Source: Kutzneria buriramensis
GTDB lineage: Bacteria > Actinomycetota > Actinomycetes > Mycobacteriales > Pseudonocardiaceae
Direction: 5' to 3'
DNA: 64,000 nucleotides
Assembly (NCBI RefSeq): GCF_043575855.1
Contig: NZ_CP144375.1
Coordinates: 2,356,001 to 2,420,000, forward strand
The notes beneath the pieces are model-generated. The model saw nothing but the letters and a program-made list of their open reading frames with translations. It was not told the DNA's origin and searched no databases. A program made the translations under genes and the position numbers. This document shows, in pieces, positions 10,309-18,188 of the stretch; position 1 is the first letter of the stretch; every line of letters begins with the position of its first letter.

Positions 10309-10525
10309 GGGGAGCCTTCTGGTTCGGACTTGATCTTCGCAAATCCAGTCCTACCAAGGACTCCCCGGCCTTCTGCCAGGGTCTTTAGCCCATTGACGAT
10401 CTATCTGCCTGTCAGGCTCGGGTCCGTCTGCTTAGCTCTCGACGTACGGATCTTGGTGAGATCACCACAATGTAGGTTCAACACACATCCCTGCTCCAGT
10501 TCTGCTCCAGACGATCCAGTGTGAA

Positions 10526-10612
10526 GCGCCCGCCGACGGTCCCGACGATGTGCCGGTCCGACGCCACCGGTTACTGGACGGCCTGATCAAGGAATACAGG
10601 TCAGCCGCCTGA
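10526..10612 (+). pseudogene. C-terminal stub of another rve transposase
   Basis: A short in-frame stretch ends DDVPVRRHRLLDGLIKEYRSAA before TGA at 10610-10612. The ending resembles the C-termini of rve transposases (compare VINEYRYAS in the IS at 45.7 kb of this window). No upstream part of the gene is present. The sequence from 10374 to 10525 shows nothing else recognisable, and 10613-10794 likewise. Confidence 0.4.
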
Positions 10613-10794
10613 ACATGGGCAGCATCACCGCTACTCGACGGATCGCATCCCATCTGGGGCGGTACACCATTGGCCTGTGGTTCCCGGACGATCGGGGCCA
10701 CGGTGTGTAGAGGAGTTCTGTACTCTCAGGAACCGGCGGGGGCGCGTGCTGCGTCGATCGCGCGGATGGCCTTGGACCAAGCGGGGGGCGTGGC

Positions 10795-10902
10795 ATGGCA
10801 CGGGTAGATCTGGTCAGCGGGTTCTCCGACGATCCGGACGTGATCCGGGCGGTGACCGAGCGCGCGCCGGTCGTGAGGCCCATCCGGGACTCGCTGGCGT
10901 AG
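10795..10902 (+). pseudogene. 3' stub of an ImmA/IrrE-type metallopeptidase gene
   Basis: A 35-codon frame whose end, VVRPIRDSLA, matches the last residues of the complete ImmA-like protein at 38445-38939 (VTRRIRDSLA). The final 21 bases (10882-10902) are identical to 38919-38939. The HELGH metal site and the rest of the peptidase are missing, so only the C-terminal tail remains. It lies two bases before the MAB_1171c-like gene, which usually follows an XRE-ImmA pair in actinobacteria. This supports its identity as a leftover of that operon. Confidence 0.6.
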
Positions 10903-10904
10903 CG

Positions 10905-12056
10905 GTGCTGGAGGACCTGGTCTTCGGCTGCTGCGCTGCCATGTGGTGGCTCGCCGTCGCCTTCATGCTGCCCAGCTGGCGGGAGAAGGCCGACGACCCG
11001 GCGTTTCGCGGCCTGCTCTTCGTCTTCATCTGCAAGGCGATCGCGCTCACGCTGGCAAACTCGCACGTCCTGGCCGCCATCGACCACGGGCTCGGTGTAC
11101 CCAACATCGCCATCCTCCTGCAACACCTCACCGGAGGGGTGGCGTTCACCGCGGCCGTGCTGGTGGTGCTGGTGCACTGGTCATTCCCACCCGACAAAGC
11201 CCGCCGGGCAGCGCAAATCCGTGTCGTCGCCGGCGTCGCTGCCGCGTTTGTGCTGGTAGCATTGTGGTTGCTCACCGACACCAATGTGAGCGGGCGGCTG
11301 ACGCACTATCTGGTGGCCAACGCCGACCGGCCGAGCGGTGCCGCCTATCTGCTCGTGTACACCGCAATGTTCAGCCTGGGACTGGTGGAGATCGTGCGGA
11401 TCTGCTGGCGGTACACCCCCAGCACGCAGAGCCACACGCTGCGGATCGGGCTGCGCCTGACGGCCGTCGGGTCGGTGATCTACCTCGTCCATCCATTGAA
11501 CCGGGCGGCTTCGCTCGTGGCGGACGCGGTGGACCTGAACCCGCTGTCCTGGGAGACCGTCTCGCTGGCGGCGATCGGCGTGGGAACCGTGCTGATCGTC
11601 ATCGGGCTGCCGTTTCCGTTGTGGCACAGGCGGGTGGCCGCGCTGGCGGGGTGGCTGCAGAGTTATAGGGTGTACCGGAAGATCCGACCCTTGTGGCGGG
11701 CGTTGTACGAGGCGGTGCCAGAGATCGCGTTGGAGTCGCCGGGGTCGAGGCTCGGGGACGCGCACTACCACCTGTACCGGACGGTGATCGAGATCCGGGA
11801 CGGGTGGCGGATCGTCCGGCAGGACCTGGATCCGGACATCGCCCGGCGGGCGGAGGAGCAGGGCAGGGCGGCGGGGTGTGAGGGGCTGGAGTTGCGGGCG
11901 TTCGTCGAGGCCCGTCAGCTGAAGGCGGCGTTGGCGGCGCGCAGGGACGGCCGGCGCACGGAGGCCGCAGAGGTGCCGGAGGCCTATCTGAGCGAGAGTT
12001 TCTCGAGCGAGGTCGCCTGGCTGACTCGGCTGGCAGAGGCGTTCACGCGGGCCTAG
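10905..12056 (+). CDS. MAB_1171c-family membrane protein
   Basis: 383 residues with about seven hydrophobic helices in the first 250 residues and a soluble, charged C-terminal region of about 120 residues (PLWRALYEAVPEIAL onward). Size, topology and the C-terminal segment fit the MAB_1171c-like putative transporter family of actinobacteria, whose substrate is unknown. GTG 10905 is preferred: it lies two bases after the ImmA stub stop and begins directly before the first helix, whereas longer upstream reading gives Arg-rich non-protein-like sequence. It normally works beside XRE and ImmA genes; here that pair is 27 kb away. Its 3' end overlaps the convergent HAD gene by 14 bases. Confidence 0.8.
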   Translation: MLEDLVFGCCAAMWWLAVAFMLPSWREKADDPAFRGLLFVFICKAIALTLANSHVLAAIDHGLGVPNIAILLQHLTGGVAFTAAVLVVLVHWSFPPDKARRAAQIRVVAGVAAAFVLVALWLLTDTNVSGRLTHYLVANADRPSGAAYLLVYTAMFSLGLVEIVRICWRYTPSTQSHTLRIGLRLTAVGSVIYLVHPLNRAASLVADAVDLNPLSWETVSLAAIGVGTVLIVIGLPFPLWHRRVAALAGWLQSYRVYRKIRPLWRALYEAVPEIALESPGSRLGDAHYHLYRTVIEIRDGWRIVRQDLDPDIARRAEEQGRAAGCEGLELRAFVEARQLKAALAARRDGRRTEAAEVPEAYLSESFSSEVAWLTRLAEAFTRA

Positions 12057-12702
12057 CGGCCGCCTCGACCGCCTCAGTCAGGCTGTCCACGATGTGTCCC
12101 CGCAGCTCGTCGAAATGGCCCCGAGCATGCAGCGCGTCAGCGCCCGCGTGGTACAGCCGGAACTGCGTCCCGCACTCCCGCGCCGCGGCGGCGTCATCGG
12201 CGCTGTCCCCCACCAGCAACACCGCCGACGGGTTGACTCCCAACTTCCCGAGTTGTCGCCGCAGGTGCGGAGCCTTGTACCCGCGCTCCGTACCCTGCAA
12301 CCCGTCCACCGCCGCGAAGAACCCGCCGATCCCGGCCTTGTCCACCAGTAGCAAGAGTTCCTCGTGCGGGTACATGGACAGCAGCGACTGCGTCCGCCCG
12401 GTCCCCTGCCACCGCCGCAAGGCATCAACCGCGTCGCTGGTCAGCGGAATTGAGTCCCGCCGCCGCACATAGGCATCCTGGAAGTGTCGGGCCAGCACCT
12501 CCTGCTCAGCGTCGGACAGCTCCCGCCCGGCCAGCCGGTTGTAGAACAACGGAATCGGCTGCGTGTGGTGCCGTTGGTACCGTTCCCGGGTCACTGCCGG
12601 CAGTCCGGCCGCCACGAACGCCTCGATAGTCGCCTCGATCAGCGCCACGCTGTCGCCGAACAGGGTGCCGTTCCAGTCCCAGACGATGTGTTCGATCCTC
12701 AT
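12043..12702 (-). CDS. HAD-family phosphatase
   Basis: 219 residues. HAD motif I is WDWNGTLFGD near the start (nucleophile Asp8, acid Asp10), motif II Ser is in LLSMYPHEE, and motif IV is LLVGDSADDAAAA. This is the phosphoglycolate-phosphatase-like subfamily with a helical C1 cap. It probably dephosphorylates a small sugar-phosphate intermediate of the surrounding pathway. ATG 12702 is chosen: a GGGGGAGT site precedes it, and the ATG overlaps the stop of the upstream histidine phosphatase gene (ATGA). It is the last gene of the leftward operon that begins near 20.3 kb. Confidence 0.9.
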   Translation of the reverse strand: MRIEHIVWDWNGTLFGDSVALIEATIEAFVAAGLPAVTRERYQRHHTQPIPLFYNRLAGRELSDAEQEVLARHFQDAYVRRRDSIPLTSDAVDALRRWQGTGRTQSLLSMYPHEELLLLVDKAGIGGFFAAVDGLQGTERGYKAPHLRRQLGKLGVNPSAVLLVGDSADDAAAARECGTQFRLYHAGADALHARGHFDELRGHIVDSLTEAVEAAARPA

Positions 12703-13343
12703 ACCGACTCCCCCGCCATTGCGACCGCGTGATCCGGGTCGGCGCGCCACGCAGCCGGCAGGTGTGACACGTCCCCCAACGCCTTCAGCACGGCACGGCC
12801 CCCTTCGAGTTGCACCCTCGATACCGACCCGACCGAGACAACGCCGATGTCCCGGTACCGCCCCGGCGCGAGCCCCAGGAAGTATGCCAGCACCAACCGA
12901 ACCGGCGCCTTGTGCGTGACGACGGCGACCTTCGATCCGCCGAGCGCGACGTCTCGCACGGCCGCGACGGCACGAGCCATGACCTCCAGCCCGGTCTCAC
13001 CGCCGGGCGGACTGAACAGCGCCGGATCTCCTTCCCACCGTGCGAGCAGGCCCGAATCCACATCCGCCCGCAGCCGGTCCTCCCACTGACCGAAGTGGAG
13101 CTCCCGCAGCCGGTCGTCCACGGTCACGGCCGCCCCGAGCCGCTCGGCCAGTACCGACGCCGTGCCCACGGCCCGCCGCGCCGGGCTGCAGACGATGGCG
13201 GAAACCCGCTGCAGCGCGGGGTTCTCCGCCACGCACTCCGCCATCCGCCACCCGACATCGGTCAGGTCCCCCTCGTGCGAGCCGCAGAACCGTCCCCGCA
13301 CGGTGCATTTCGTCTGGCCGTGCCTAATCAGCACGACGTCCAT
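12699..13343 (-). CDS. Histidine phosphatase (phosphoglycerate mutase family)
   Basis: 214 residues. The phosphohistidine motif is LIRHGQTKC at about 4-12 (RHG), with the supporting acid in LRELHFGQWE and the second His in VVTHKAPVRL. Family members are mainly phosphatases of sugar or nucleotide phosphates (CobC/alpha-ribazole phosphatase type). Together with the adjacent HAD protein it gives the operon two phosphatases, consistent with phosphorylated pathway intermediates. ATG 13343 follows GGAGGGGAG; the stop overlaps the HAD start by four bases. Confidence 0.88.
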   Translation of the reverse strand: MDVVLIRHGQTKCTVRGRFCGSHEGDLTDVGWRMAECVAENPALQRVSAIVCSPARRAVGTASVLAERLGAAVTVDDRLRELHFGQWEDRLRADVDSGLLARWEGDPALFSPPGGETGLEVMARAVAAVRDVALGGSKVAVVTHKAPVRLVLAYFLGLAPGRYRDIGVVSVGSVSRVQLEGGRAVLKALGDVSHLPAAWRADPDHAVAMAGESV

Positions 13344-13402
13344 CGCTTCTCCCCTCCACGACGGCCCGTGCCGGCGTCGAAGCGCCGGCACGGGCCGGGA
13401 CA

Positions 13403-14209
13403 TCAGGTACGAGCGCCGTCCAAAGCCGTCTGGCAGGCGCACTCGAACGCCTCCGGCAGCGCCTCCACCAGCCGCCGCACGATGTCCAGCACCCGGCCGG
13501 AGTCGGCGTTGAAGGCCTTGAGCACGTTCTCGTGCGACACGATCTCGGCGTGCTCGTCGCCCACGATCTCGGCCGCGGCCACGTCGTAGTCGGTGATGTA
13601 CGACAGGTTCGCGTAGCAGAGCTGCAGTTCCCGGGCCAGCACGACCTCGGGGTACTGGGTCATGTTCACCAGGTGCCAGCCCTGAGAGCTGAACCACCGA
13701 CTCTCCGCGGCGGTGGAGAACCTCGGTCCCTGGATCACCACCACGGTGCCCTCGCGGTGTACGGTCGCGTCGGCGTCGGCGAGCGCCTTGTCCGCCAGGT
13801 CCCGGATCCGCCCGCAGTACGGGTGGGCGGAGCTGATGTGCGCTGCCTGGCTGCCCTTGAAGAACGTGTCCGGCCGGCCCCACGTCCGGTCCACGAACTG
13901 GTCGACCAGCACGAAGTCGCCCTTGCGGTAGTCCCGCTGCAGGCTGCCGACGGTGTTGAACGCCACCACCTGGCGGACCCCTATCTCCCGCAGCGCCCAC
14001 AGGTTGGCCCGGTATGGCACGTCCGAGGGCAGGTGGTCGTGGTTGCGTCCGTGCCGCGGCACGAACGCAACCTGCCGGCCGGACACCGTGGCGATGCTGA
14101 TCGGCGCACTGGTCGGCCCGTACGGAGTGTCGACGACCACGTCCTCGGCGTCCTCCAGGAACCTGTAGAAGCCGGTGCCGCCGATGATCGCGATGGATGC
14201 TTGCGCCAT
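13403..14209 (-). CDS. S-methyl-5'-thioadenosine phosphorylase-like enzyme
   Basis: 268 residues of the PNP/MTAP family. The phosphate-binding motif GGTGFY is at 10-15, PRHGRNH at 51-57, and the base/ribose pocket segment QGPRFSTAAESRWF with NMTQYPEV in the second half. Known members split 5'-methylthioadenosine (or a purine nucleoside) with phosphate to give the base and a ribose-1-phosphate. Clustering with a phosphohexomutase and a PfkB kinase suggests handling of a nucleoside or modified ribose-1-phosphate rather than routine salvage. ATG 14209 has a GGAGGA site. There are 59 bases to the next gene of the operon. Confidence 0.88.
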   Translation of the reverse strand: MAQASIAIIGGTGFYRFLEDAEDVVVDTPYGPTSAPISIATVSGRQVAFVPRHGRNHDHLPSDVPYRANLWALREIGVRQVVAFNTVGSLQRDYRKGDFVLVDQFVDRTWGRPDTFFKGSQAAHISSAHPYCGRIRDLADKALADADATVHREGTVVVIQGPRFSTAAESRWFSSQGWHLVNMTQYPEVVLARELQLCYANLSYITDYDVAAAEIVGDEHAEIVSHENVLKAFNADSGRVLDIVRRLVEALPEAFECACQTALDGART

Positions 14210-14235
14210 AACCGATTCCTCCCAGCTGTAGCGGA

Positions 14236-15612
14236 TTACTGACGTTGCAGGCGGGTCTCGACGGCCGCGACGACCGCGTCCGCCACGACCGGGACGGCGA
14301 GTTCGCCGTACACCCGCACGCCCCCTTCCGTCGACGACGGGCGCAGCAGCAGCCACTGCCCGCCGGGGAGCCAAAACTTGATGCCGTCGATGTCGGTGAT
14401 CTCTTCGACGGACTCGACAAGCCCGTTGTCACGCAGGGATTCGAGCCCGATCCGCTGCAGCGGGCCTGGGTCGGAACCACCGTCCACCCTGGACTCGAAC
14501 GGATGCAGGCCACCGACCCGATGCCGCAAGTCGTCGACCAGCTCGGCAAGGCCGAGACCGGTGTCCTGGAGCAGCTCAGCGACCAGCGCCAGCGCGGCGA
14601 GCGGGTCCCGGTCCAGGCCGTGCTCGACGAAGCAGAGATCACCGACACCACCACCGGCGGCGTCCACTCGACCTGACGCGAGCATCGGCGACAGGTGCTT
14701 GAAGCCCACGCCCAGCTCAATCACCGGCATCCCCAGCCACGACGCCACCCGCCGCACGGCGGTGCCGGTCGCGACCGTGACGGCGACTCCAGTCCCGGCC
14801 CGGCCGGTCCTGCGGTGCCGGTGTTCCAGCAGCAGGCCCAGTAGCTCCGCCGGCTGCACGGTGCGCCCCCGACCGTCGATGAGGAAGACCCGGTCGCCGT
14901 CCCCGTCGAGGACCACGCCGAGGTCCGCGCCGGTGGCCAGGACCCGTTCGCAGGCCCGGCGCCGGGACGCCGGCAGCGCCGGATCCGGTGTGAGTCCGCC
15001 GAAATCGGGATCGGGCCAGGAGCCGATCCGGTCCACCGCCCAGTTCAGCCGTCCGCACAGCCGCACGACCGTTCCGGAGGCGATGCCACCGAGGCCGTCT
15101 AGCACGACCCGCAACGGCCGCCGCGGAATCGACGGCAGCTTGCCCAGCACGTCGGCCACGTGCGCGCTGACCAGTTCGTCGGCGTCCATCGCGTCGACGG
15201 CGATCCCGTCCAGGGCTCCGGACCAGACCGGGGCCGCGTCGATGGCTCGTTCCAGGTCTGCGACAGGGGGACAGCCCGGACTGAGCTTGATCTTGACGCC
15301 ATTCCACGACGCCGGGTTGTGGCTGGCAGTCACCAACACCGCCAGGTCGGCGTGGCCCAGCCGGACCGCGGCGGTGGCGGTCGGCGTCGGCAGATGCGGC
15401 ACCAGCCGAACCTCCGCAGCGCCGGCCGCTGCCGCCGATCGCGCCACAACCTCGCCGGCCGCCGCGCCGTACCGCCGCCCGTCGTAACCGACCAGCACCT
15501 GTTTCCCGCCGGAAACCGCGACAATGCGGCCGGCCAACTCCCCCGCGCTCACCGGGGTGAAACCCTGGCCGATGATTCCGCGCCACCCGTCTGCACTTGA
15601 CCGAAGCCTCAC
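14236..15612 (-). CDS. Phosphohexomutase (PMM/PGM superfamily), variant substrate loops
   Basis: 458 residues, full length for the alpha-D-phosphohexomutase superfamily. The active-site phosphoserine is Ser97 in TASHNP and the Mg loop is DGDGDR at 236-241. Two other loops differ from the norm. The sugar-binding loop, usually GEESGH, reads around GVGDLCFVEHG; the phosphate-binding loop is RPSSTEGG (about 424-431) instead of RPSGTE. It should move a phosphate between positions of a sugar or carbocyclic ring, but the loop changes argue against ordinary glucose or mannose phosphate. GTG 15612 lies in a GTGA overlap with the PfkB stop. Confidence 0.85.
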   Translation of the reverse strand: MRLRSSADGWRGIIGQGFTPVSAGELAGRIVAVSGGKQVLVGYDGRRYGAAAGEVVARSAAAAGAAEVRLVPHLPTPTATAAVRLGHADLAVLVTASHNPASWNGVKIKLSPGCPPVADLERAIDAAPVWSGALDGIAVDAMDADELVSAHVADVLGKLPSIPRRPLRVVLDGLGGIASGTVVRLCGRLNWAVDRIGSWPDPDFGGLTPDPALPASRRRACERVLATGADLGVVLDGDGDRVFLIDGRGRTVQPAELLGLLLEHRHRRTGRAGTGVAVTVATGTAVRRVASWLGMPVIELGVGFKHLSPMLASGRVDAAGGGVGDLCFVEHGLDRDPLAALALVAELLQDTGLGLAELVDDLRHRVGGLHPFESRVDGGSDPGPLQRIGLESLRDNGLVESVEEITDIDGIKFWLPGGQWLLLRPSSTEGGVRVYGELAVPVVADAVVAAVETRLQRQ

Positions 15613-16505
15613 AGCGGACTCACCTCTGTCAGGTCGTCGACGCTCGCCAGCCGAGCCCGCGCACCCACCGCGCCGACCGCCAGGGCGCCGCTGCGGTTGG
15701 CGGCTTCCAGCCGCTCAGTCGGCTCCAGACCGGCAAGTAACGCCAGCAGGTACGCGGCAGCGAATGCATCGCCGGCGCCGGTCGGATCGACCACCGGCAC
15801 CGGTTGCACGGGCACCTGCCACTCGGTGCCGTGGTGCCGAAGCAGCGATCCCTCCGCGCCGAGCGTCACCACGACCTGCGTGGCCACGGCCGGCGTGGCG
15901 GCGAGCAGCCGATACTCGGCCCGGTTCAGGAACAGGGCATCGCAGTGCGGGACGATGTCGCCGGCCAGAGGATCACCGGCGTAGACGCCGCCGGGCGTCC
16001 ACGCCAGCAGAGGCGGCGCGTCCAGCCGGCCGATCGCGTCGACTGTGGCGTACAACGCCTCGACGCTCGGGTCGAACAGCAGCACGGCGTCGAATTCCCC
16101 CGCCACCAAAGCCAGTACGTCCTCCGCGCCGAGCAAGTCGTTGGCGCCGCGGCAGAGCAGCATGTAGTGGCGGTCGCCGAACACCGGGATCACCACTCGG
16201 CCGGTCGGCTCGGCCGCGAACCGGCGTACGCCCGTCACGTCGATGCCGCGGTCGCGCAGGTCCGCGAGCAGCAGATCCCCGTCCGCGTCCACACCGACGG
16301 CCGCCGACAGCGCGACGGACAGCCCGAGCGCGGCCAACGCCGACGCGCAGTTACCGGCATGCCCGCCGACTTCTGTAGTGACCTTGCGCACGAGGGTGGC
16401 GCCCTCGTCACCGGGCTCCGAGTCCGCGTGCAGGATCAGGTCCACGTTCAGCGACCCGATCACCAGCACCCGGGCCCGGGCGGCGGTGTCGGCGAGCGCG
16501 CTCAC
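15609..16505 (-). CDS. PfkB-family sugar or nucleoside kinase
   Basis: 298 residues. The N-terminal PfkB signature is VGGHAGNCASALAALG (about 46-61), and the catalytic DPTGAGD lies at 240-246 with Asp246 as base. Ribokinase, adenosine kinase and fructokinase belong here; the substrate is not readable from sequence. Placement between RidA and the phosphohexomutase fits phosphorylation of a sugar-like or nucleoside intermediate. GTG start at 16505 overlaps the RidA stop (GTGA), and its own stop overlaps the mutase start, so translation of the three genes is coupled. Confidence 0.9.
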   Translation of the reverse strand: MSALADTAARARVLVIGSLNVDLILHADSEPGDEGATLVRKVTTEVGGHAGNCASALAALGLSVALSAAVGVDADGDLLLADLRDRGIDVTGVRRFAAEPTGRVVIPVFGDRHYMLLCRGANDLLGAEDVLALVAGEFDAVLLFDPSVEALYATVDAIGRLDAPPLLAWTPGGVYAGDPLAGDIVPHCDALFLNRAEYRLLAATPAVATQVVVTLGAEGSLLRHHGTEWQVPVQPVPVVDPTGAGDAFAAAYLLALLAGLEPTERLEAANRSGALAVGAVGARARLASVDDLTEVSPL

Positions 16506-16900
16506 CCCTGGACCACCGCGACGCCGCTGATCTCCACCAGGCAGCCGTCCTCCGCCAGCCTGGACACTTCGACCAGCGTGCTGGCCGGTCCCGGCTCGGC
16601 CAGCACACGGTTGCGGACGCCCGAAACAGCCTGGAAGTCCCGTTTCACGTCAACCACGTAGACGATGACGCTGACCAGGTCGGCCAGGATGCCGCCGGCC
16701 TCGGCCAGCACCTGGCGGAGGCGTTCGAACACCACCTCGGTCTGGCCGGCGGCGTCGCCCGGGTGCAGCACGGCGCCGTCGGCGTCGGTGGCGACCTGGC
16801 CGCTGACGAAAACCAGCCCGTCCACCGAAACCCCCGGCGAGTACCGGCCGATCGGCTTGGAGTGTCCGGCGGGGATCAGGGCCCGCACGGTCGAAGTCAT
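16502..16900 (-). CDS. RidA / YjgF family protein
   Basis: 132 residues, the usual length. The RidA core is seen in YSPGVSVDGLVFVSGQ (about 20-35), FERLRQVLAEAG and the C-terminal LVEVSRLAEDGCLVEIS, with the expected Arg-containing strand NRVLAEPGPAS. RidA enzymes hydrolyse reactive enamines/imines made by PLP enzymes or amine oxidases; other members are pathway-specific isomerases or cyclases. No PLP enzyme is visible nearby, so its substrate may come from an amino-sugar or iminium step not yet recognised. ATG 16900 overlaps the SDR stop by four bases. Confidence 0.88.
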   Translation of the reverse strand: MTSTVRALIPAGHSKPIGRYSPGVSVDGLVFVSGQVATDADGAVLHPGDAAGQTEVVFERLRQVLAEAGGILADLVSVIVYVVDVKRDFQAVSGVRNRVLAEPGPASTLVEVSRLAEDGCLVEISGVAVVQG

Positions 16901-17628
16901 GTCTGCATCCCCTCCGGGAACGGTCCGTACGACGTGGTCATCGCCGCCAACTGGACCTGTCTGATCTCGACGTTGGCGGGCAGCTCGAACAGCCCGCCAA
17001 TCACCTCCGCGACCTCCGCCGCGGACAGCGCCCCCGGCCGGTCGCCCGGCGAGGCGGCCTCGTGCGCGCCCCGGAAGCACGTGTCCACCCGGCTCGGCAG
17101 CAGCGAACTCACCCGCACGCCACGCGGCCGCAGTTCGCGGCGGGCCACCTCAAGCAGTGCCGACATGCCGGCCTTGGCCGCCGTGTAGGCCGCCCGTTCC
17201 GGGAACGGGTACAGCACCGAATCGGACAGCACCCCGACGACGATCCCGCCGGGCCGGGCGGTGAGCAGTGGCAACACGGCGGTCAGCACGTGAAACGGGC
17301 CGTCCAGATTGACGCTGATGGCACCGCGCCACTCCGCCAGATCGATCTGCCCCAACGGCCGCCAGACGCCGTGGCCGGCGTTGAGCACCAACCCCGCCAA
17401 CCGGTCGATCCCGGCCGGCAGCGCGGCCCGCACCTGCGCCGCATCGGCCACGTCCACCGTCGCCGTCACCACCTTGGCGCCAGCGGCCCGAGCTGCTTCC
17501 GCCGTCAGCGCCGACGCCGTCCGTGCCCACAGCACGAGGTCGAACCCCTTACGGGCCAACGACTCCGCCGTTGCCGCGCCGATGCCCCGCGACGCCCCGG
17601 TGATCAGCACCCAGCCGCGCCGGGTCAC
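16897..17628 (-). CDS. Short-chain dehydrogenase/reductase
   Basis: 243 residues. The cofactor motif TGASRGIG lies at about 10-17, the structural NAG is in LVLNAGHG, and the catalytic Ser, Tyr and Lys are in VGVLSDSVLYPFPERAAYTAAKAG (Tyr-x3-Lys). It presumably oxidises or reduces a hydroxyl/ketone of the pathway intermediate with NAD(P)(H). GTG 17628 sits in a GTGA overlap with the DJ-1-like stop, and its stop overlaps RidA. It is one of two SDRs in this gene cluster. Confidence 0.9.
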   Translation of the reverse strand: MTRRGWVLITGASRGIGAATAESLARKGFDLVLWARTASALTAEAARAAGAKVVTATVDVADAAQVRAALPAGIDRLAGLVLNAGHGVWRPLGQIDLAEWRGAISVNLDGPFHVLTAVLPLLTARPGGIVVGVLSDSVLYPFPERAAYTAAKAGMSALLEVARRELRPRGVRVSSLLPSRVDTCFRGAHEAASPGDRPGALSAAEVAEVIGGLFELPANVEIRQVQLAAMTTSYGPFPEGMQT

Positions 17629-18188
17629 GACGGGACCCGTCCCGGCAAGATCTCCGTTCGTGCCGAGACAGCGTCCACCGTGTCCGGCGCGAACTCGGCC
17701 AGCACCCGGAACGCGATGTCCACTGCCTTCACGGAGGCCTGCCGATCGCCGCCGACGGACCGGAGCTGCCCGTCCCGCACCAGACCCGTGACCACCTCGC
17801 CGACCGGATACCCGGCCAGCAGCGTCCGCTTGTTCCGGTGCACGGCCAGCCGTCGCCCCGCAGCCAATCCCGCGGCCGCCACGAGCAGCGCGCCCGAGCA
17901 GACGGAAAACACGGCCGTGCCACGGGATCCTGCCGCCCGGAGCACGTGGAGCAGCTCCGGGTCGGCGGCTGCGTCCCGTGCCCCACGCCCGCCAGGAACG
18001 ACGAGCGCGTCGGCATCAGCGGCGACCGACAGCCCGTCGGTGGCCGCGAACAGGATCCCCGCCGAGCCGGTGACCTGCGGTCGGGCCGCGGTGATCCGGG
18101 CGTCGACGGCCTTCGCCAGCACCGCGTACGCCCCGAACAGGTCGAGCTCGTCGACGCCCGGATAGGCGAGGAGCACCACCCGGGTCAC
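17625..18188 (-). CDS. DJ-1/PfpI superfamily protein
   Basis: 187 residues. The nucleophile elbow is FSVCSGALLVAAAGL with the conserved Cys, and LVVPGGRGA precedes it, typical of DJ-1/PfpI-type class I glutamine-amidotransferase-like proteins, as in isonitrile hydratase or AraC sensor domains. Members act as hydratases, glyoxalases or chaperones. In this operon it may hydrate or deglycate an intermediate; this is inference. GTG 18188 overlaps the stop of the cyclase gene, and its stop overlaps the SDR start. Confidence 0.85.
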   Translation of the reverse strand: MTRVVLLAYPGVDELDLFGAYAVLAKAVDARITAARPQVTGSAGILFAATDGLSVAADADALVVPGGRGARDAAADPELLHVLRAAGSRGTAVFSVCSGALLVAAAGLAAGRRLAVHRNKRTLLAGYPVGEVVTGLVRDGQLRSVGGDRQASVKAVDIAFRVLAEFAPDTVDAVSARTEILPGRVPS

